Part shown: positions 1 to 8,108 of the stretch, piece by piece
How positions within the stretch are numbered: position 1 is the stretch's first letter
Layout of the letters: each line of letters opens with the position of its first letter
Origin: Hyphomonadaceae bacterium
GTDB taxonomy: Bacteria; Pseudomonadota; Alphaproteobacteria; Caulobacterales; Hyphomonadaceae
Direction: 5' to 3'
NCBI GenBank assembly: GCA_030697555.1
Contig: JAUYPV010000042.1
Location: 1-46,329, forward strand
Length of the DNA: 46,329 bases
The notes under the pieces: model-generated
The model's database searches: none
What the model was told of the DNA's origin: nothing
The model's input: only the letters and a program-made list of their open reading frames with translations
Program-made: the position numbers and the translations under genes

Positions 1-360
1 AGTGCGCGTCTCGAGGCACGAGGGCGTACTCACGCCGCATGAGGCGAAGGGGATCACCTCCCCTTGGAAAGGGGAGGTCGGAGCGAGCGAAGCTCGCGGA
101 GGGTGGGGATCACTTGGGTCCACGCCCGCCGATCAAAGTGACCCCCACCCCGACTTTGACTTCGTCAAAGCCGGACCTCCCCCTTCCAGGGGGAGGGAAA
201 TCGCACCGGCTTCAAGTGAAGCCGGCAACGGCACGCCGGGACGTCAGCCGTTGTTGGTGTTGGTGTTGGCGGTGGTGTCGTTTTTCTGAATCCAGCACGC
301 GACGCGTGTGCCCAAAACTCGAAAAACCCAACCCGCAGCCCACGCTGCGAGAGCGCGGAC
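1..360. other. Gene-free left edge
   Basis: No credible gene lies here. The stretch holds the palindromic repeat at 57-196. It also holds a separate perfect hairpin at 206-225 (CCGGCTTCA, two-base loop, TGAAGCCGG) and a GTT/GGT-rich low-complexity tract around 247-280. Open frames crossing it translate the repeat into Pro/Gly/Arg-rich peptides with no family character and are rejected. The hairpin could end transcripts running leftward from the gene ending at 361, but it has no clear U-run. Confidence 0.7.
57..196. repeat. Intergenic palindromic repeat (REP/MITE-like)
   Basis: The element is a long imperfect inverted repeat. Its left end is a hairpin (57-65 with 69-77, CCTCCCCTT/AAGGGGAGG) and its right end a matching one (176-183 with 189-196, CCTCCCCC/GGGGGAGG). 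In the centre, 101-115 pairs with 136-150 with one mismatch in 15, and TTTGAC/GTCAAA at 154-159/164-169 adds a small stem. Elements of this look are scattered between genes in many alphaproteobacteria. No transposase lies next to it, so any mobility would be in trans. Identity as a multicopy family is inferred and would need a genome search. Confidence 0.7.
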
Positions 361-750
361 TCACGCCAGCCCGAACTCCGCGCGTTTCTTCCTCGTCAAC
401 CCCGCGGCGGTCAGCTCCCACGACGTCTTCAGGTATCGCTTCAACTCGGCCTTGCTCAGCCCCGGCTCGTCATAGCTCTGGATCCATTTCATGCCGCGCG
501 AAGCCAGATACGGCGCGGGCCGGCAGCCGGGTGCGTCGCGCAGGACCTCCCAGCCGATGTCGGAAACCTTGAAGGTGATGCCGGGATGGTGACCCCCAGA
601 AGAAGACGAGGAGGCCCATCCGCCGATCGCGAACACCTTGCCGGTGTCGCCGCCCACCTTCCAGACATGCGAGCCGCCCCACTGCACGACATGGCTCGTC
701 GCCGGCAGGCTGCCGCAGAAAGTGTTGAACTCGCGGTAGGTCATCGCCAT
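361..750 (-). CDS. MmcQ/YjbR family protein
   Basis: The 129-residue product matches the MmcQ/YjbR family in length and layout: an N-terminal helix beginning MTYREF, a central FAIGGW segment, a glycine/histidine turn (SGGHHPG) followed by ITFKVS, then GMKWIQSY and a C-terminal helix pair. Members have a double-wing fold often labelled DNA-binding, but no molecular role is settled. The start at 750 has poor Shine-Dalgarno support, and a second ATG two codons on is possible. The gene begins 15 bases after the stop of the lipoprotein gene upstream, so the two are probably cotranscribed. Confidence 0.75.
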   Translation of the reverse strand: MAMTYREFNTFCGSLPATSHVVQWGGSHVWKVGGDTGKVFAIGGWASSSSSGGHHPGITFKVSDIGWEVLRDAPGCRPAPYLASRGMKWIQSYDEPGLSKAELKRYLKTSWELTAAGLTRKKRAEFGLA

Positions 751-765
751 CGGCGGCGCTCGCGC

Positions 766-1272
766 CTACTTCTGCGACGTGAACTCAGACGATTTGAGAA
801 AGGTCAGGACCAGCGCCTTGCGCGCGTCGATATCCTTGCCTTGGATCGAGGCAAGATGGTGGGCTGCGCCTTCCGCATCCGGCTCGCGTCCCAGCGTGAC
901 GCGGTAGGTGGCGGCGATGAAATCCTCGTCACTGGATTTCTGGTCGGCGGCGCCGTCCTTCGCATCGGCCGCCATCAGGACGAACGCGTAGGCGAGATCG
1001 ATGCCGGTCTCGCCATCATTGAAGCCGAACTGGCCAAGCACCTGGATCGTATCCGGCGGACAGTCCGCGCCGGACATGTTCAGGCAATAGCGCTGCAGCA
1101 AGGCGCCGTCCCGGCTCAACTTGATTGCGTGCGTCGACTCCCGCGAGAACGCCACAAGCTCGGAACTCGTCGCCGGCTGCGCCTCTGCAAGACTCTTCGA
1201 CGGATCGCCGCATCCGGCGAGCACGAGGATCGAAATCGCCGCCATGGCGGCGGATGAAAGCAGGGACTTCAT
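766..1272 (-). CDS. Lipoprotein with DUF4214-like C-terminus
   Basis: This 168-residue protein begins with a lipoprotein signal: basic MKS, a hydrophobic core, and lipobox LAGC with Cys21. The C-terminal third (about 115-165) reads FIAATYRVTLGREPD ... FLKSSEF, the pattern of the DUF4214 repeat found in surface and S-layer-associated proteins (aromatic-LGR-PD then S-E-F). The middle has two cysteines that may pair. The start at 1272 has GAGG about nine bases upstream and sits at the signal peptide. An in-frame extension to 1347 would bury the signal and is rejected. Function is unknown; an envelope location is inferred. Confidence 0.7.
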   Translation of the reverse strand: MKSLLSSAAMAAISILVLAGCGDPSKSLAEAQPATSSELVAFSRESTHAIKLSRDGALLQRYCLNMSGADCPPDTIQVLGQFGFNDGETGIDLAYAFVLMAADAKDGAADQKSSDEDFIAATYRVTLGREPDAEGAAHHLASIQGKDIDARKALVLTFLKSSEFTSQK

Positions 1273-1403
1273 CGGTGCGTACCTCGATTGCCAGCTTAAC
1301 GGCCTTCTTGGCCCGCACGACGAACAAACGTCCAGACCCGGCAACATTGATTGCAGGCAAGCTAGGCGTTTTTGCGTCCGCTGGCGGCCGCAGGCGGCTG
1401 GCG

Positions 1404-2369
1404 TTAGCGAATCGCCACCGGATTGATCACCATCTGCACCGTGCCCTGGATACGCGGGGCACCAAGCACGAACAGGAATTCGCTCGCCCCGTCCCTGGCC
1501 AGCTCGCGCGTGTCGAGGCTTTCGAAGATGTGGACACCGTTCTTGGCGAGCAGCGTCTGGTGGACAATGAATGTTTTACCGGGTGGAGACGGCAGGGCCT
1601 CAAGCGCGATGGTGTCGGAGCCGACAGCGACGACGCCGAGGTCAGCGAGATATTGCGCGCCCTCCTCGCCCAGGCCCGGCTCGTTGCGGCGATAGAGCTC
1701 CCGGTCGGTCGTCGCCTTCTCGATCCAGTTGGTGTGGAACAGCACTACGTCGCCCTTCCTGATCGTGACCTTCTGCGCCTTGGCGGCGGCCATGATCTCG
1801 GCCTTGTTGTAGGTGTCGCCCACTTCCAGCATCGGCTTCTTGTAGTGCTTGGTCATGTCGATCAGCACGCCGCGCGTGACGATCGGCGGGATCGAGGCGA
1901 TATCGAGCTTGTAGGAACCGGCGAGATCCTTGCCCTCGATGCCGTTGTAATAGTGATGGTCGACGCCGAGGTGAGCGAGCCCATCGATCTGCGTGCCGAT
2001 GCCCATCGACGTCGTCACCCGTTCATCGAACGACGTGACGCGCTGTGTTCCGTTCGGCGTGAAGTCGCTGCCCGGTCCCGGCGTGCGCTCGATGGTGATC
2101 TTGCGGTTGCCATAGGCCGGCGTGTCCGGCCCGGTCGGCACGCCGAGCGCATAAGCCTTGCCGGTCTTGATGAGCTTGGCGGCGTCCTTGACGATCTTGG
2201 GCGAAAGATTGTTGAGCGCGCCGATGGTATCGGCCTCGCCGTATTTGGAATTCCACCACGGTTCGGTGTGGGTCGAAGGCTCTGCGGGCGGAGGCGTCTG
2301 CTGGGCGATTGCGGTCTCGGACATACCCGACAGCATGACGACAAGCGCCATACGCTTCAGCAGCATCAT
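1404..2369 (-). CDS. Secreted cyclase-family (kynurenine formamidase-like) hydrolase
   Basis: The 321-residue protein belongs to the cyclase family (PF04199), metal-dependent hydrolases that open amide or lactone-like bonds. After a signal peptide (about 1-23, ending AIAQ) comes the metal motif region GTQIDGLAHLG at 125-135. The canonical HxGTHxDxxxH appears here as GIGTQIDGLAH: Asp129 and His133 are kept, while the first two histidines are Gly and Gln. I recall this variant as typical of a subgroup with the DGLAH...YNG signature, so it need not be inactive. Further family blocks are GVLIDM, KGDVVLFHTNW and HQTLL. The start is set by GAGGGAG before tandem ATGs at 2369/2366. The substrate cannot be told from context. 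Confidence 0.75.
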   Translation of the reverse strand: MMLLKRMALVVMLSGMSETAIAQQTPPPAEPSTHTEPWWNSKYGEADTIGALNNLSPKIVKDAAKLIKTGKAYALGVPTGPDTPAYGNRKITIERTPGPGSDFTPNGTQRVTSFDERVTTSMGIGTQIDGLAHLGVDHHYYNGIEGKDLAGSYKLDIASIPPIVTRGVLIDMTKHYKKPMLEVGDTYNKAEIMAAAKAQKVTIRKGDVVLFHTNWIEKATTDRELYRRNEPGLGEEGAQYLADLGVVAVGSDTIALEALPSPPGKTFIVHQTLLAKNGVHIFESLDTRELARDGASEFLFVLGAPRIQGTVQMVINPVAIR

Positions 2370-2475
2370 TGCTCTCTCCCTCTCGTCCATTTTTCCGGTC
2401 TTGCGCCGGTTCGGGAGTCTTGTGGGACAGAGCCTGCCATAAGGTTTACACGCGCGCCAACGGGACTGCGCAGGA

Positions 2476-3144
2476 TCAGGGGTAAAGCCTGCGTGTCGTC
2501 CAGGGCTTGCCGGGGCCTTCGCGGCTGAATTCCAGCCTGTCATGCAGGCGGAATGGCCGGTCGCGCCAGAATTCGATGCGGGTCGGCACGATCCGCCAGC
2601 CTTTCCAGTGCGGCGGACGCGGCGTTTTCCCGAGGCCGTATCTGGCCGCCGCCTTGGCGATCCGGGTTTCCAGCTCGAACCGGCCTTCCATGGGGCGGGA
2701 CTGGTCCGATGCCCAGGCGCCGATCTGGCTGTCCTTGGCGCGCGTGGCGAAATAGGCGTCGGCCTCCTCGGCGCTGGCCTCGTTCACCCTGCCCGACACG
2801 CGAACCTGGCGGCGCAGGGACTTCCAGTGGAAACACAGCGCCGCCTGCGCGTTGGCGGCCAGCTGCTGGCCCTTCCGACTCTCCGCATTGGAGTAGAAGA
2901 CGAAGCCGTCGCCCGAGACGTCCTTCAGCAGGACCATCCGCACATCCGGCGCGCCATGCTCATCCGCCGTTGCGAGCGCCATCGCGTTGGCCTCGTTAGG
3001 CTCCTTCTTCTTGGCCTCCTCTAGCCATTCCCCAAATAGTGCAAACGGATCGTCCTTGGCGAACAGCTTCGGATCGTCGGGCGAAGACGCGGCATTTTTT
3101 GCATAGGTCTCCGCGTCGGGAGAAGGCGGGATAAGCTTGCTCAT
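2476..3144 (-). CDS. pdxH: Pyridoxamine 5'-phosphate oxidase
   Basis: PdxH oxidises pyridoxamine or pyridoxine 5'-phosphate to pyridoxal 5'-phosphate with FMN and O2, the last step of vitamin B6 synthesis and salvage. The 222-residue length fits the family. Visible blocks are the FMN-binding [19 protein letters not shown] segment, [39 protein letters not shown] and the C-terminal [17 protein letters not shown] plus WTTRRLYP ending. The start at 3144 overlaps the stop of the upstream lipoprotein gene as ATGA. With only a weak Shine-Dalgarno this implies translational coupling. It is third in a leftward operon: SDR, lipoprotein, pdxH. Confidence 0.95.
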   Translation of the reverse strand: MSKLIPPSPDAETYAKNAASSPDDPKLFAKDDPFALFGEWLEEAKKKEPNEANAMALATADEHGAPDVRMVLLKDVSGDGFVFYSNAESRKGQQLAANAQAALCFHWKSLRRQVRVSGRVNEASAEEADAYFATRAKDSQIGAWASDQSRPMEGRFELETRIAKAAARYGLGKTPRPPHWKGWRIVPTRIEFWRDRPFRLHDRLEFSREGPGKPWTTRRLYP

Positions 3145-3680
3145 GCACACTTCAGGTTGGGGGTGATGCCGCAGGATTCCCGCGCAGGAGATTTCGCGGT
3201 AAGCCCGCATGTCTGCAGGATCAGCGCTTCCGCTTTCCGCATCCAGCGCAAGGTGGTCGAGATATCAGACTGATCGTGCGCCGGTCCGGAGTCATTGAAG
3301 TTCATCGTCATCTGAAGTCCCGTCGGCGCCTTGCGGAAATAAATGTCGAACCAGACCGGCTTGCGGATCCCTGCCTCGGTGGCGTTCAGCGTCGCCGGCC
3401 AGGGACCCTGTTCGGCCGAAGCAGCCTCGATCTGTCTCGATGTCGGAACCCCTGACACCGGCAGGGTGAATTCCCAGAGACTAACCTTTTCTGTCTTCTG
3501 GAACTCTCCAAGGCTCCGCACCACACAAGGTCGCTCAGGCATGCTGTCTACCTGAACAATTCGCTCCACCTTGATCGGCTCGGCGGGCAAGCCTTCCTTC
3601 TCCTGACCGCACGCCGACATACAACACAGCGCCAGCGCACCGCCAAACGCCTTCACGACAACAGATCGATCCCCAACCAT
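3141..3680 (-). CDS. Hypothetical lipoprotein
   Basis: I do not recognise the family of this 179-residue protein. It has a short basic N-terminus, a hydrophobic stretch and a lipobox-like CMSAC with Cys24, followed by a charged linker. The mature part holds several cysteines (near CVVRSLG, LQTCG, SCGI and KCA) that could form disulfides, as expected in the periplasm. The Shine-Dalgarno GAGGT overlaps the TGA of the SDR gene before it, and its own stop overlaps the pdxH start as ATGA. Translation of all three genes therefore looks coupled. No function is inferred. Confidence 0.7.
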   Translation of the reverse strand: MVGDRSVVVKAFGGALALCCMSACGQEKEGLPAEPIKVERIVQVDSMPERPCVVRSLGEFQKTEKVSLWEFTLPVSGVPTSRQIEAASAEQGPWPATLNATEAGIRKPVWFDIYFRKAPTGLQMTMNFNDSGPAHDQSDISTTLRWMRKAEALILQTCGLTAKSPARESCGITPNLKCA

Positions 3681-3688
3681 GAATTACC

Positions 3689-4444
3689 TCACACGATCAT
3701 ACCGCCATCCACACGTAGAACCTGTCCCGTAATATAGGCCGCCTTGTCGGAAGCGAGGAACGCCACCGCGTCCGCAATCTCCTGCGCCGTCCCCCAGCGC
3801 CTCTCCAGCGGCACCAGCCGGCCCATGCGCTCGAGCGTCTTCTCACGGTCGAGGCCCTTGGCGAAGGCGGTCGACCACATGCCGTCGTCGATCACGCCCG
3901 GCGCAATGGCGTTGACCCGCACGCCGGAGCGGCCGAGGTCGATCGATGCGTTGCGCGTGAAGGAGTTCACGGCGCCCTTCGAAGTCGAATAAGCGATCTG
4001 CCCGAGTGCGCCGGAGAAGGCCGACACCGACGAGATATTCACCACGGCGCCCTTGCGCTTGACGAGCGATGCGGAGAGCGCATCCGTCAGCAGGATCAGG
4101 TTGCGCACATTCACGTTGAGAGTTTCGTCGAGGCCCTCGGGCGTCACCTTGCCGAACGGCTGCGCCGCGCTGACACCGGCATTGTTGACGAGGATGTCGA
4201 CGTCGCCGAGCGCCTTGAGCGCGCCTTCCGCGGCGGCCTTCCAGCCCGTGGCCGAAGCCATGTCGGCTTCGATCGCGACAGCGCCGTTGGGCAGGCTCGC
4301 CGCCAACGCCTTCAGCTTGTCCGCCGAACGCGCCACCAGCGCGACTTTCGCGCCATCCGCCGCCAGCGTCCGCGCGATAGCCTCGCCAATGCCGCGGCTG
4401 GCGCCTGTAACGACGGCGGTCTTGCCTTTGAAGTTGTAGGTCAT
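3689..4444 (-). CDS. SDR family oxidoreductase
   Basis: This classical short-chain dehydrogenase/reductase has 251 residues. The NAD(P) motif TGASRGIG is at 13-20, followed by NNAG, the active-site serine in NISSVSAF and YSTSK (Tyr-x-x-x-Lys). The GQVLRVDGGMIV ending is typical of FabG-like enzymes. An arginine in the P-loop motif (ASRG) hints at NADP(H) preference, which is family knowledge. The start at 4444 has GGAG eight bases upstream; a longer start at 4480 lacks support. It heads the operon with the lipoprotein and pdxH and is divergent from the hot-dog-like gene at 4508, 63 bases away. The substrate is unknown. Confidence 0.85.
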   Translation of the reverse strand: MTYNFKGKTAVVTGASRGIGEAIARTLAADGAKVALVARSADKLKALAASLPNGAVAIEADMASATGWKAAAEGALKALGDVDILVNNAGVSAAQPFGKVTPEGLDETLNVNVRNLILLTDALSASLVKRKGAVVNISSVSAFSGALGQIAYSTSKGAVNSFTRNASIDLGRSGVRVNAIAPGVIDDGMWSTAFAKGLDREKTLERMGRLVPLERRWGTAQEIADAVAFLASDKAAYITGQVLRVDGGMIV

Positions 4445-4507
4445 GGGATCGCTCCGGATTGTTGCGCGCAACCTATCCATGCGAACGGCGCCACGCTAGT
4501 CTGCCAC

Positions 4508-5449
4508 ATGACCTTCACAACGCCCCTCGTCCTACGTGGTCCGCTCCGCAAGCCGGCGCAGATGCTACAGGAGCAGGAGTATGGCGGCCACGCCTCCGTC
4601 CATGACGACGCGACCGCGGAGAAGCTGGGTCTGCGCGGCGCGCCCATCGAAGGCCCCACCCATTTCAGCCTCTACCCGCCGCTGATGGAAAGGATCTGGG
4701 GCAAGGACTGGTTCGAGCGTGGCTGCATTTCCGCGCACTACCAGAACATGGTGGTCGAAGGTGAAGAGACGCAGGCTTTCGTTGAATGGCCCGAGCCCGG
4801 CGCGATGACGACGAAAGCATGGGTCGTGAAGGGCGACGGCACGCCGGTGCACGAAGCGTCCGCCAGCATCGGCCCCGGCGAGACCTTGCTCGAAAAGCGT
4901 CTCAAGGAACTGCGCCCGCCCGGCAAGCTCGTGATCATGCAGGACCTCAAGGTCGGCATGAAGATCGAGGAGGACAAGCCCATCCGCATGGACCCGGACC
5001 AGAACATGGGAGCGCTCTATCCCTTCTCGCTGAGCGAGAAGCTCGCAAAGATCACCGAGAACTCGCCCTGGTATTCAGACCCGAAATCCTCGCCCTGGGG
5101 CCGCGCCATCATCCCGCTCGAGATGATCTCCGTGCTGGCGCAATACTCCAGCCGCACTTCCGGAAAGGAATCCGCCTTCCCGACGCGCGGGCCGGCGCTC
5201 GGCCTCTTCGTCGACCAGCAGATCCGCGTCATCGACAGCCCGCTCTTCGTAAGCGAGGACTATCTGGTCAGCCGCGAAATCGTCGCCCTGTCCGAGAGCA
5301 AGCGCGTGGAAAATTGCTGGGTCCGCACGAAGCTCTTCGATCGCACAGGCAAACGCCCGGTCGCCGAGATGCTGCTAAACCAGGGTTCGTTCAAAGAGTC
5401 GTACAAAGGCTACAATGAAGAGCGGGCGAGGCTGGAGGCCGCCAGCTGA
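4508..5449 (+). CDS. MaoC/hot-dog-like protein, function unknown
   Basis: The product is 313 residues. Its first half carries a pattern seen in MaoC-like hot-dog proteins: SVHDDATAEKLGLRGAPIEG at about 32-51, then a helix with LMERIWG and a strand block GCISAHYQNMVVEGEETQAFVEW. The second half could be a second, diverged hot-dog repeat, since double hot-dog enzymes are about this size. Such enzymes act as enoyl-CoA hydratases or thioesterases, and divergence from an SDR gene fits acyl or polyketide-like metabolism. No Shine-Dalgarno is visible before the ATG, so it may be leaderless. The fold call is moderate and the activity is not established. Confidence 0.55.
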   Translation: MTFTTPLVLRGPLRKPAQMLQEQEYGGHASVHDDATAEKLGLRGAPIEGPTHFSLYPPLMERIWGKDWFERGCISAHYQNMVVEGEETQAFVEWPEPGAMTTKAWVVKGDGTPVHEASASIGPGETLLEKRLKELRPPGKLVIMQDLKVGMKIEEDKPIRMDPDQNMGALYPFSLSEKLAKITENSPWYSDPKSSPWGRAIIPLEMISVLAQYSSRTSGKESAFPTRGPALGLFVDQQIRVIDSPLFVSEDYLVSREIVALSESKRVENCWVRTKLFDRTGKRPVAEMLLNQGSFKESYKGYNEERARLEAAS

Positions 5450-5581
5450 TCCAACCGTAGCGCGCCGTCGTCCAACGAGACGCCGCCTCTGGCGGCTCCT
5501 CGGGATGAGAGCGCGCCTCCCGCTCCGCGGCGCCCCTCCCGTCACGCCCAGAGCCGAATTCCCGCGTACGCGGTAAATTAT

Positions 5582-5611
5582 CGAACAATCGTTCGGGCGC
5601 CTCTGGCGCCC
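5582..5611. promoter_or_regulatory. Two small inverted repeats upstream of the TetR gene
   Basis: CGAAC-AATC-GTTCG (5582-5595) is followed directly by GGGCGCC-TCT-GGCGCCC (5595-5611, perfect 7-base arms). They lie in the 216-base gap between the hot-dog-like gene and the TetR gene. The second could form a stable RNA hairpin ending the upstream transcript, but no T-run follows it. The first resembles a binding half-site pair. Roles are open. Confidence 0.35.
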
Positions 5612-5629
5612 GGCGGGGTCGGGAGTTAT

Positions 5630-5649
5630 ATTACCGTTCGATCGGTAAT
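5630..5649. promoter_or_regulatory. Putative TetR autoregulatory operator
   Basis: Seven-base arms ATTACCG and CGGTAAT flank a six-base centre. The whole 20-base site is palindromic except for the central AT mismatch pair. It overlaps a TATATT sequence (5627-5632) that could be a -10 box and ends five bases before the GGAGG ribosome site of the TetR gene. TetR proteins usually bind such sites over their own promoter, so it probably represses the tetR-flavoprotein operon. The binding itself is inferred. Confidence 0.55.
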
Positions 5650-5665
5650 TATCCGGAGGCCCTGC

Positions 5666-6238
5666 TTGGCTCGACCGCTTTCGATAGACGAGGATGAGCT
5701 GCTCTCGCGTCTCGCTTCGGTGTTCCGGGATCTCGGCTATGAAGGCGCATCGCTGGCCGCCCTGTCCGAGGGGGCGGGCCTGCAGAAGGCGAGCCTCTAT
5801 CACCGCTTTCCGGGCGGCAAGCAGCAGATGGCGGACGAGGTGCTGGCGGCGGCGATCGGCTGGTTCGGAGAGAACGTGCTGGCTCCACTGAAACAGGGCG
5901 GCGAGCCGAAGACCCGTATCGCGGCGGCAGCGCGGCGGCTCGACGATTTCTACTCCGGCGGACGCAAGGCCTGCCTGCTCAACATGCTGTCCTCGCCGCG
6001 GAGCGCGGACGGCCCGTTTTCGCCCGCGATCCGATCCTCGTTCGAGGCGCTGATCGACGCTTTCTCGCGGGTCGCCCGTGAAGCTGGTCATGCCCCAAAG
6101 GCAGCCCGGCGGCGCGCCGAGCGCGCGGTGATGCTGATGCAGGGCAGCCTTGTGCTGTCACGCGGCCTCGGTTCGGGCGAGCCCTTCCGCGCCTTCCTGT
6201 CCGCCCTGCCCGACGACCTGCTGGGAGAGGCGGCATGA
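5666..6238 (+). CDS. TetR/AcrR family transcriptional regulator
   Basis: The 190-residue regulator has an N-terminal TetR helix-turn-helix at about 8-55, with GASLAALSEGAGLQKASLYHRF as the recognition region. The ligand-binding C-terminal domain is of the LmrA/YxaF kind. The start is TTG at 5666, chosen because GGAGG lies six bases upstream at 5655-5659 and the helix-turn-helix begins at once; no in-frame ATG fits. A palindromic operator candidate sits just upstream. The stop overlaps the next start as ATGA, so regulator and FMN-binding protein are coupled and presumably share a signal. Confidence 0.85.
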   Translation: MARPLSIDEDELLSRLASVFRDLGYEGASLAALSEGAGLQKASLYHRFPGGKQQMADEVLAAAIGWFGENVLAPLKQGGEPKTRIAAAARRLDDFYSGGRKACLLNMLSSPRSADGPFSPAIRSSFEALIDAFSRVAREAGHAPKAARRRAERAVMLMQGSLVLSRGLGSGEPFRAFLSALPDDLLGEAA

Positions 6239-6849
6239 CATCGCATTTCCTGAACGTCGCCTTTACCCCGGCGGTGAAGGAAGCGCAGGCCGCCAATGGC
6301 AGCCGCCAGGCCTATTCCACGCGCGATGGCGAGACGGTGCGCGACAGCCTCACGGACGCCGAGGCCGGCTTCGTCGCTTCGCGTGACAGCTTCTACATGG
6401 CGAGCGTCAGCGAGACCGGCTGGCCATATATTCAGCACAGGGGCGGCGCGCCCGGCTTCGTGAAGGTGCTGTCGGCCACGCAGATCGCCTTTGCCGATTT
6501 CAGGGGAAATCGCCAGTACGTCTCCGTCGGCAATCTGTCGAAGGACGATCGGGCGGCGCTGTTCTTCATGGACTATCCCAGCCAGACGCGGCTGAAGCTG
6601 CTGGGCCATGTCCGCACGGTGAACCTGGCAGATGATCCGGCGCTGGCCGCCGCCCTGATCGACCCGGATTACCGCGCAAAGGTGGAGCGGGCCTTCGTCA
6701 TCGACGTGGAGGCGTTCGACTGGAACTGCCCCCAGCACATCACCCCGCGCTACACCCTTGCCGAGATCGAGCCGGCTGTCGGCGCGCTGAAGGCCCGCAT
6801 TGCCGAGCTTGAAGCAGAACTCGCCGCGGCCCGCCAACCGGCCGGATAG
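6235..6849 (+). CDS. FMN-binding split-barrel (PNPOx-like) flavoprotein
   Basis: The 204-residue protein belongs to the pyridoxamine-phosphate-oxidase-like split-barrel family but is not PdxH. Typical blocks are FYMASVSETGWPYIQHRGGAPGF, IAFADFRGNRQYVSVGNL and AALFFMDY, then RLKLLGHVRTV. This is the subgroup found next to TetR regulators. The C-terminus adds a short helix (ALKARIAELEAELAAARQ) that may form a coiled coil. Members bind FMN, F420 or haem; the substrate here is unknown. A stress or xenobiotic redox role is inferred from its coupling to the TetR gene through an ATGA overlap. Confidence 0.75.
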   Translation: MTSHFLNVAFTPAVKEAQAANGSRQAYSTRDGETVRDSLTDAEAGFVASRDSFYMASVSETGWPYIQHRGGAPGFVKVLSATQIAFADFRGNRQYVSVGNLSKDDRAALFFMDYPSQTRLKLLGHVRTVNLADDPALAAALIDPDYRAKVERAFVIDVEAFDWNCPQHITPRYTLAEIEPAVGALKARIAELEAELAAARQPAG

Positions 6850-6917
6850 GCGGGCCGGACGAGACAGGGCTGTTCAATCTCTCCGATTTTGCTTAACCCA
6901 GCGCGCAGAGAGAGAGC

Positions 6918-8009
6918 ATGTCGCACAACACCTACGGCCACCTCTTCCGCGTGACGACCTGGGGCGAAAGCCACGGGCCGGCGATCGGCTGCGTGGTCGA
7001 CGGCTGCCCGCCGGGCATCGGGCTGACCGAGGCCGACATCCAGAAATGGCTGGATCGCAGGCGGCCGGGCACGTCGCGCTTCGTCACCCAGCGCCAGGAA
7101 GAGGACAAGGTGAAGATCCTGTCCGGCGTCTTCGAGGACGACCGCACGGGCGGGCCGGTGACGACGGGCACGCCCATCTCGCTGATGATCGAGAACACCG
7201 ACCAGCGCTCGAAGGACTACACGGAAATCCGCGACAGCTATCGCCCCGGCCATGCCGACTATGTCTACGACCAGAAATACGGCGTGCGTGACTATCGCGG
7301 CGGCGGCCGCTCCTCCGCCCGCGAGACGGCCTCGCGCGTCGCCGCCGGGGCCGTTGCGCGGCTGGTGCTCGGGCCGTCGATCACGGTGCGCGCCGCCGTG
7401 GTGCAGATCGGGCCGCACGCGATCGACCGGTCGAAATGGAGCTGGGACGAGGTCGAGAACAATCCGTTCTGGTGCCCGGACAAGGACGCGGCCGCGAAGT
7501 GGGAAATCTTCCTCGACGAAACGCGCAAGGCGGGCTCGTCCTGCGGCGCGATCGTTGAAGTTGTCGCCGATGGCGTGCCGCCCGGTTGGGGCGCACCGGT
7601 CTATGGCAAGCTCGAAGCCGACATCGCCTCCGGCCTGATGAGCATCAACGCGGTGAAGGGCGTCGAGATCGGCGCAGGCTTTGCCGCCGCCGCGCTCTCC
7701 GGCGAACAGAATGCGGATGAGATGCGCAGCCATGGCAACTCCGTCGAGTTCCTGTCGAACAACAATGGCGGCGTGCTCGGCGGCATTTCCACCGGCCAGC
7801 CAATTGTTGCGCGCATGGTGGTGAAACCTACGTCCTCCATCCTCACACCACGCAAGACCGTAACGAAGCAGGGCGAGGATACGGACATCCGCACAAAAGG
7901 CCGGCACGATCCATGTGTCGGCATTCGCGGTGCACCAGTTGCGGAGGCGATGCTCGCGGCAGCGTTGGCCGACCACAAGCTCCGACATCTGGGACAGACC
8001 GGTCGCTAG
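6918..8009 (+). CDS. aroC: Chorismate synthase
   Basis: AroC converts 5-enolpyruvylshikimate 3-phosphate to chorismate, the last shikimate-pathway step, using reduced FMN. The 363-residue length is normal. The signatures are all present: GESHGPAIG near the N-terminus, [19 protein letters not shown], then [23 protein letters not shown], and [17 protein letters not shown] close to the end. GAGAGAG just upstream of the ATG serves as ribosome site. It stands alone on the plus strand after the flavoprotein gene, with a 68-base gap. Confidence 0.97.
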   Translation: MSHNTYGHLFRVTTWGESHGPAIGCVVDGCPPGIGLTEADIQKWLDRRRPGTSRFVTQRQEEDKVKILSGVFEDDRTGGPVTTGTPISLMIENTDQRSKDYTEIRDSYRPGHADYVYDQKYGVRDYRGGGRSSARETASRVAAGAVARLVLGPSITVRAAVVQIGPHAIDRSKWSWDEVENNPFWCPDKDAAAKWEIFLDETRKAGSSCGAIVEVVADGVPPGWGAPVYGKLEADIASGLMSINAVKGVEIGAGFAAAALSGEQNADEMRSHGNSVEFLSNNNGGVLGGISTGQPIVARMVVKPTSSILTPRKTVTKQGEDTDIRTKGRHDPCVGIRGAPVAEAMLAAALADHKLRHLGQTGR

Positions 8010-8062
8010 CCGCAGATTAAGCGGCTTGATGAACAACGCTTCAGGCCTCGTTCAGATTGAGA

Positions 8063-8106
8063 GGCGGATCGTGCAGGCTGGAACAGTTCCGGTCGGAGGA
8101 TCCGCC
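8063..8106 (+). promoter_or_regulatory. Structured leader overlapping a ribosome site
   Basis: GGCGGATC (8063-8070) pairs perfectly with GATCCGCC (8099-8106). Inside is a second hairpin, GGAAC-A-GTTCC (8080-8090), extendable by two pairs. The Shine-Dalgarno GGAGGA of the next gene is at 8095-8100, so its last bases fall in the 3' arm and the rest is trapped beside the inner stem; the ATG is at 8109. The fold could limit ribosome access. Whether it responds to temperature or a ligand is unknown. Confidence 0.45.
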
Positions 8107-8108
8107 CA

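Noticed and set aside
2-572. Open frames crossing the left-edge repeat
   Set aside because: They translate the palindromic element into low-complexity Pro/Gly/Arg peptides with no ribosome site or family motif.
6750-8036. 428-codon open frame antisense to aroC
   Set aside because: Its product has no domain and mirrors the strong codon bias of aroC, whose motifs are unmistakable.
8080-8104. GGAAC before the glycine-zipper gene as an EcfG promoter
   Set aside because: No CGTT at the right spacing, and the start codon follows too closely.
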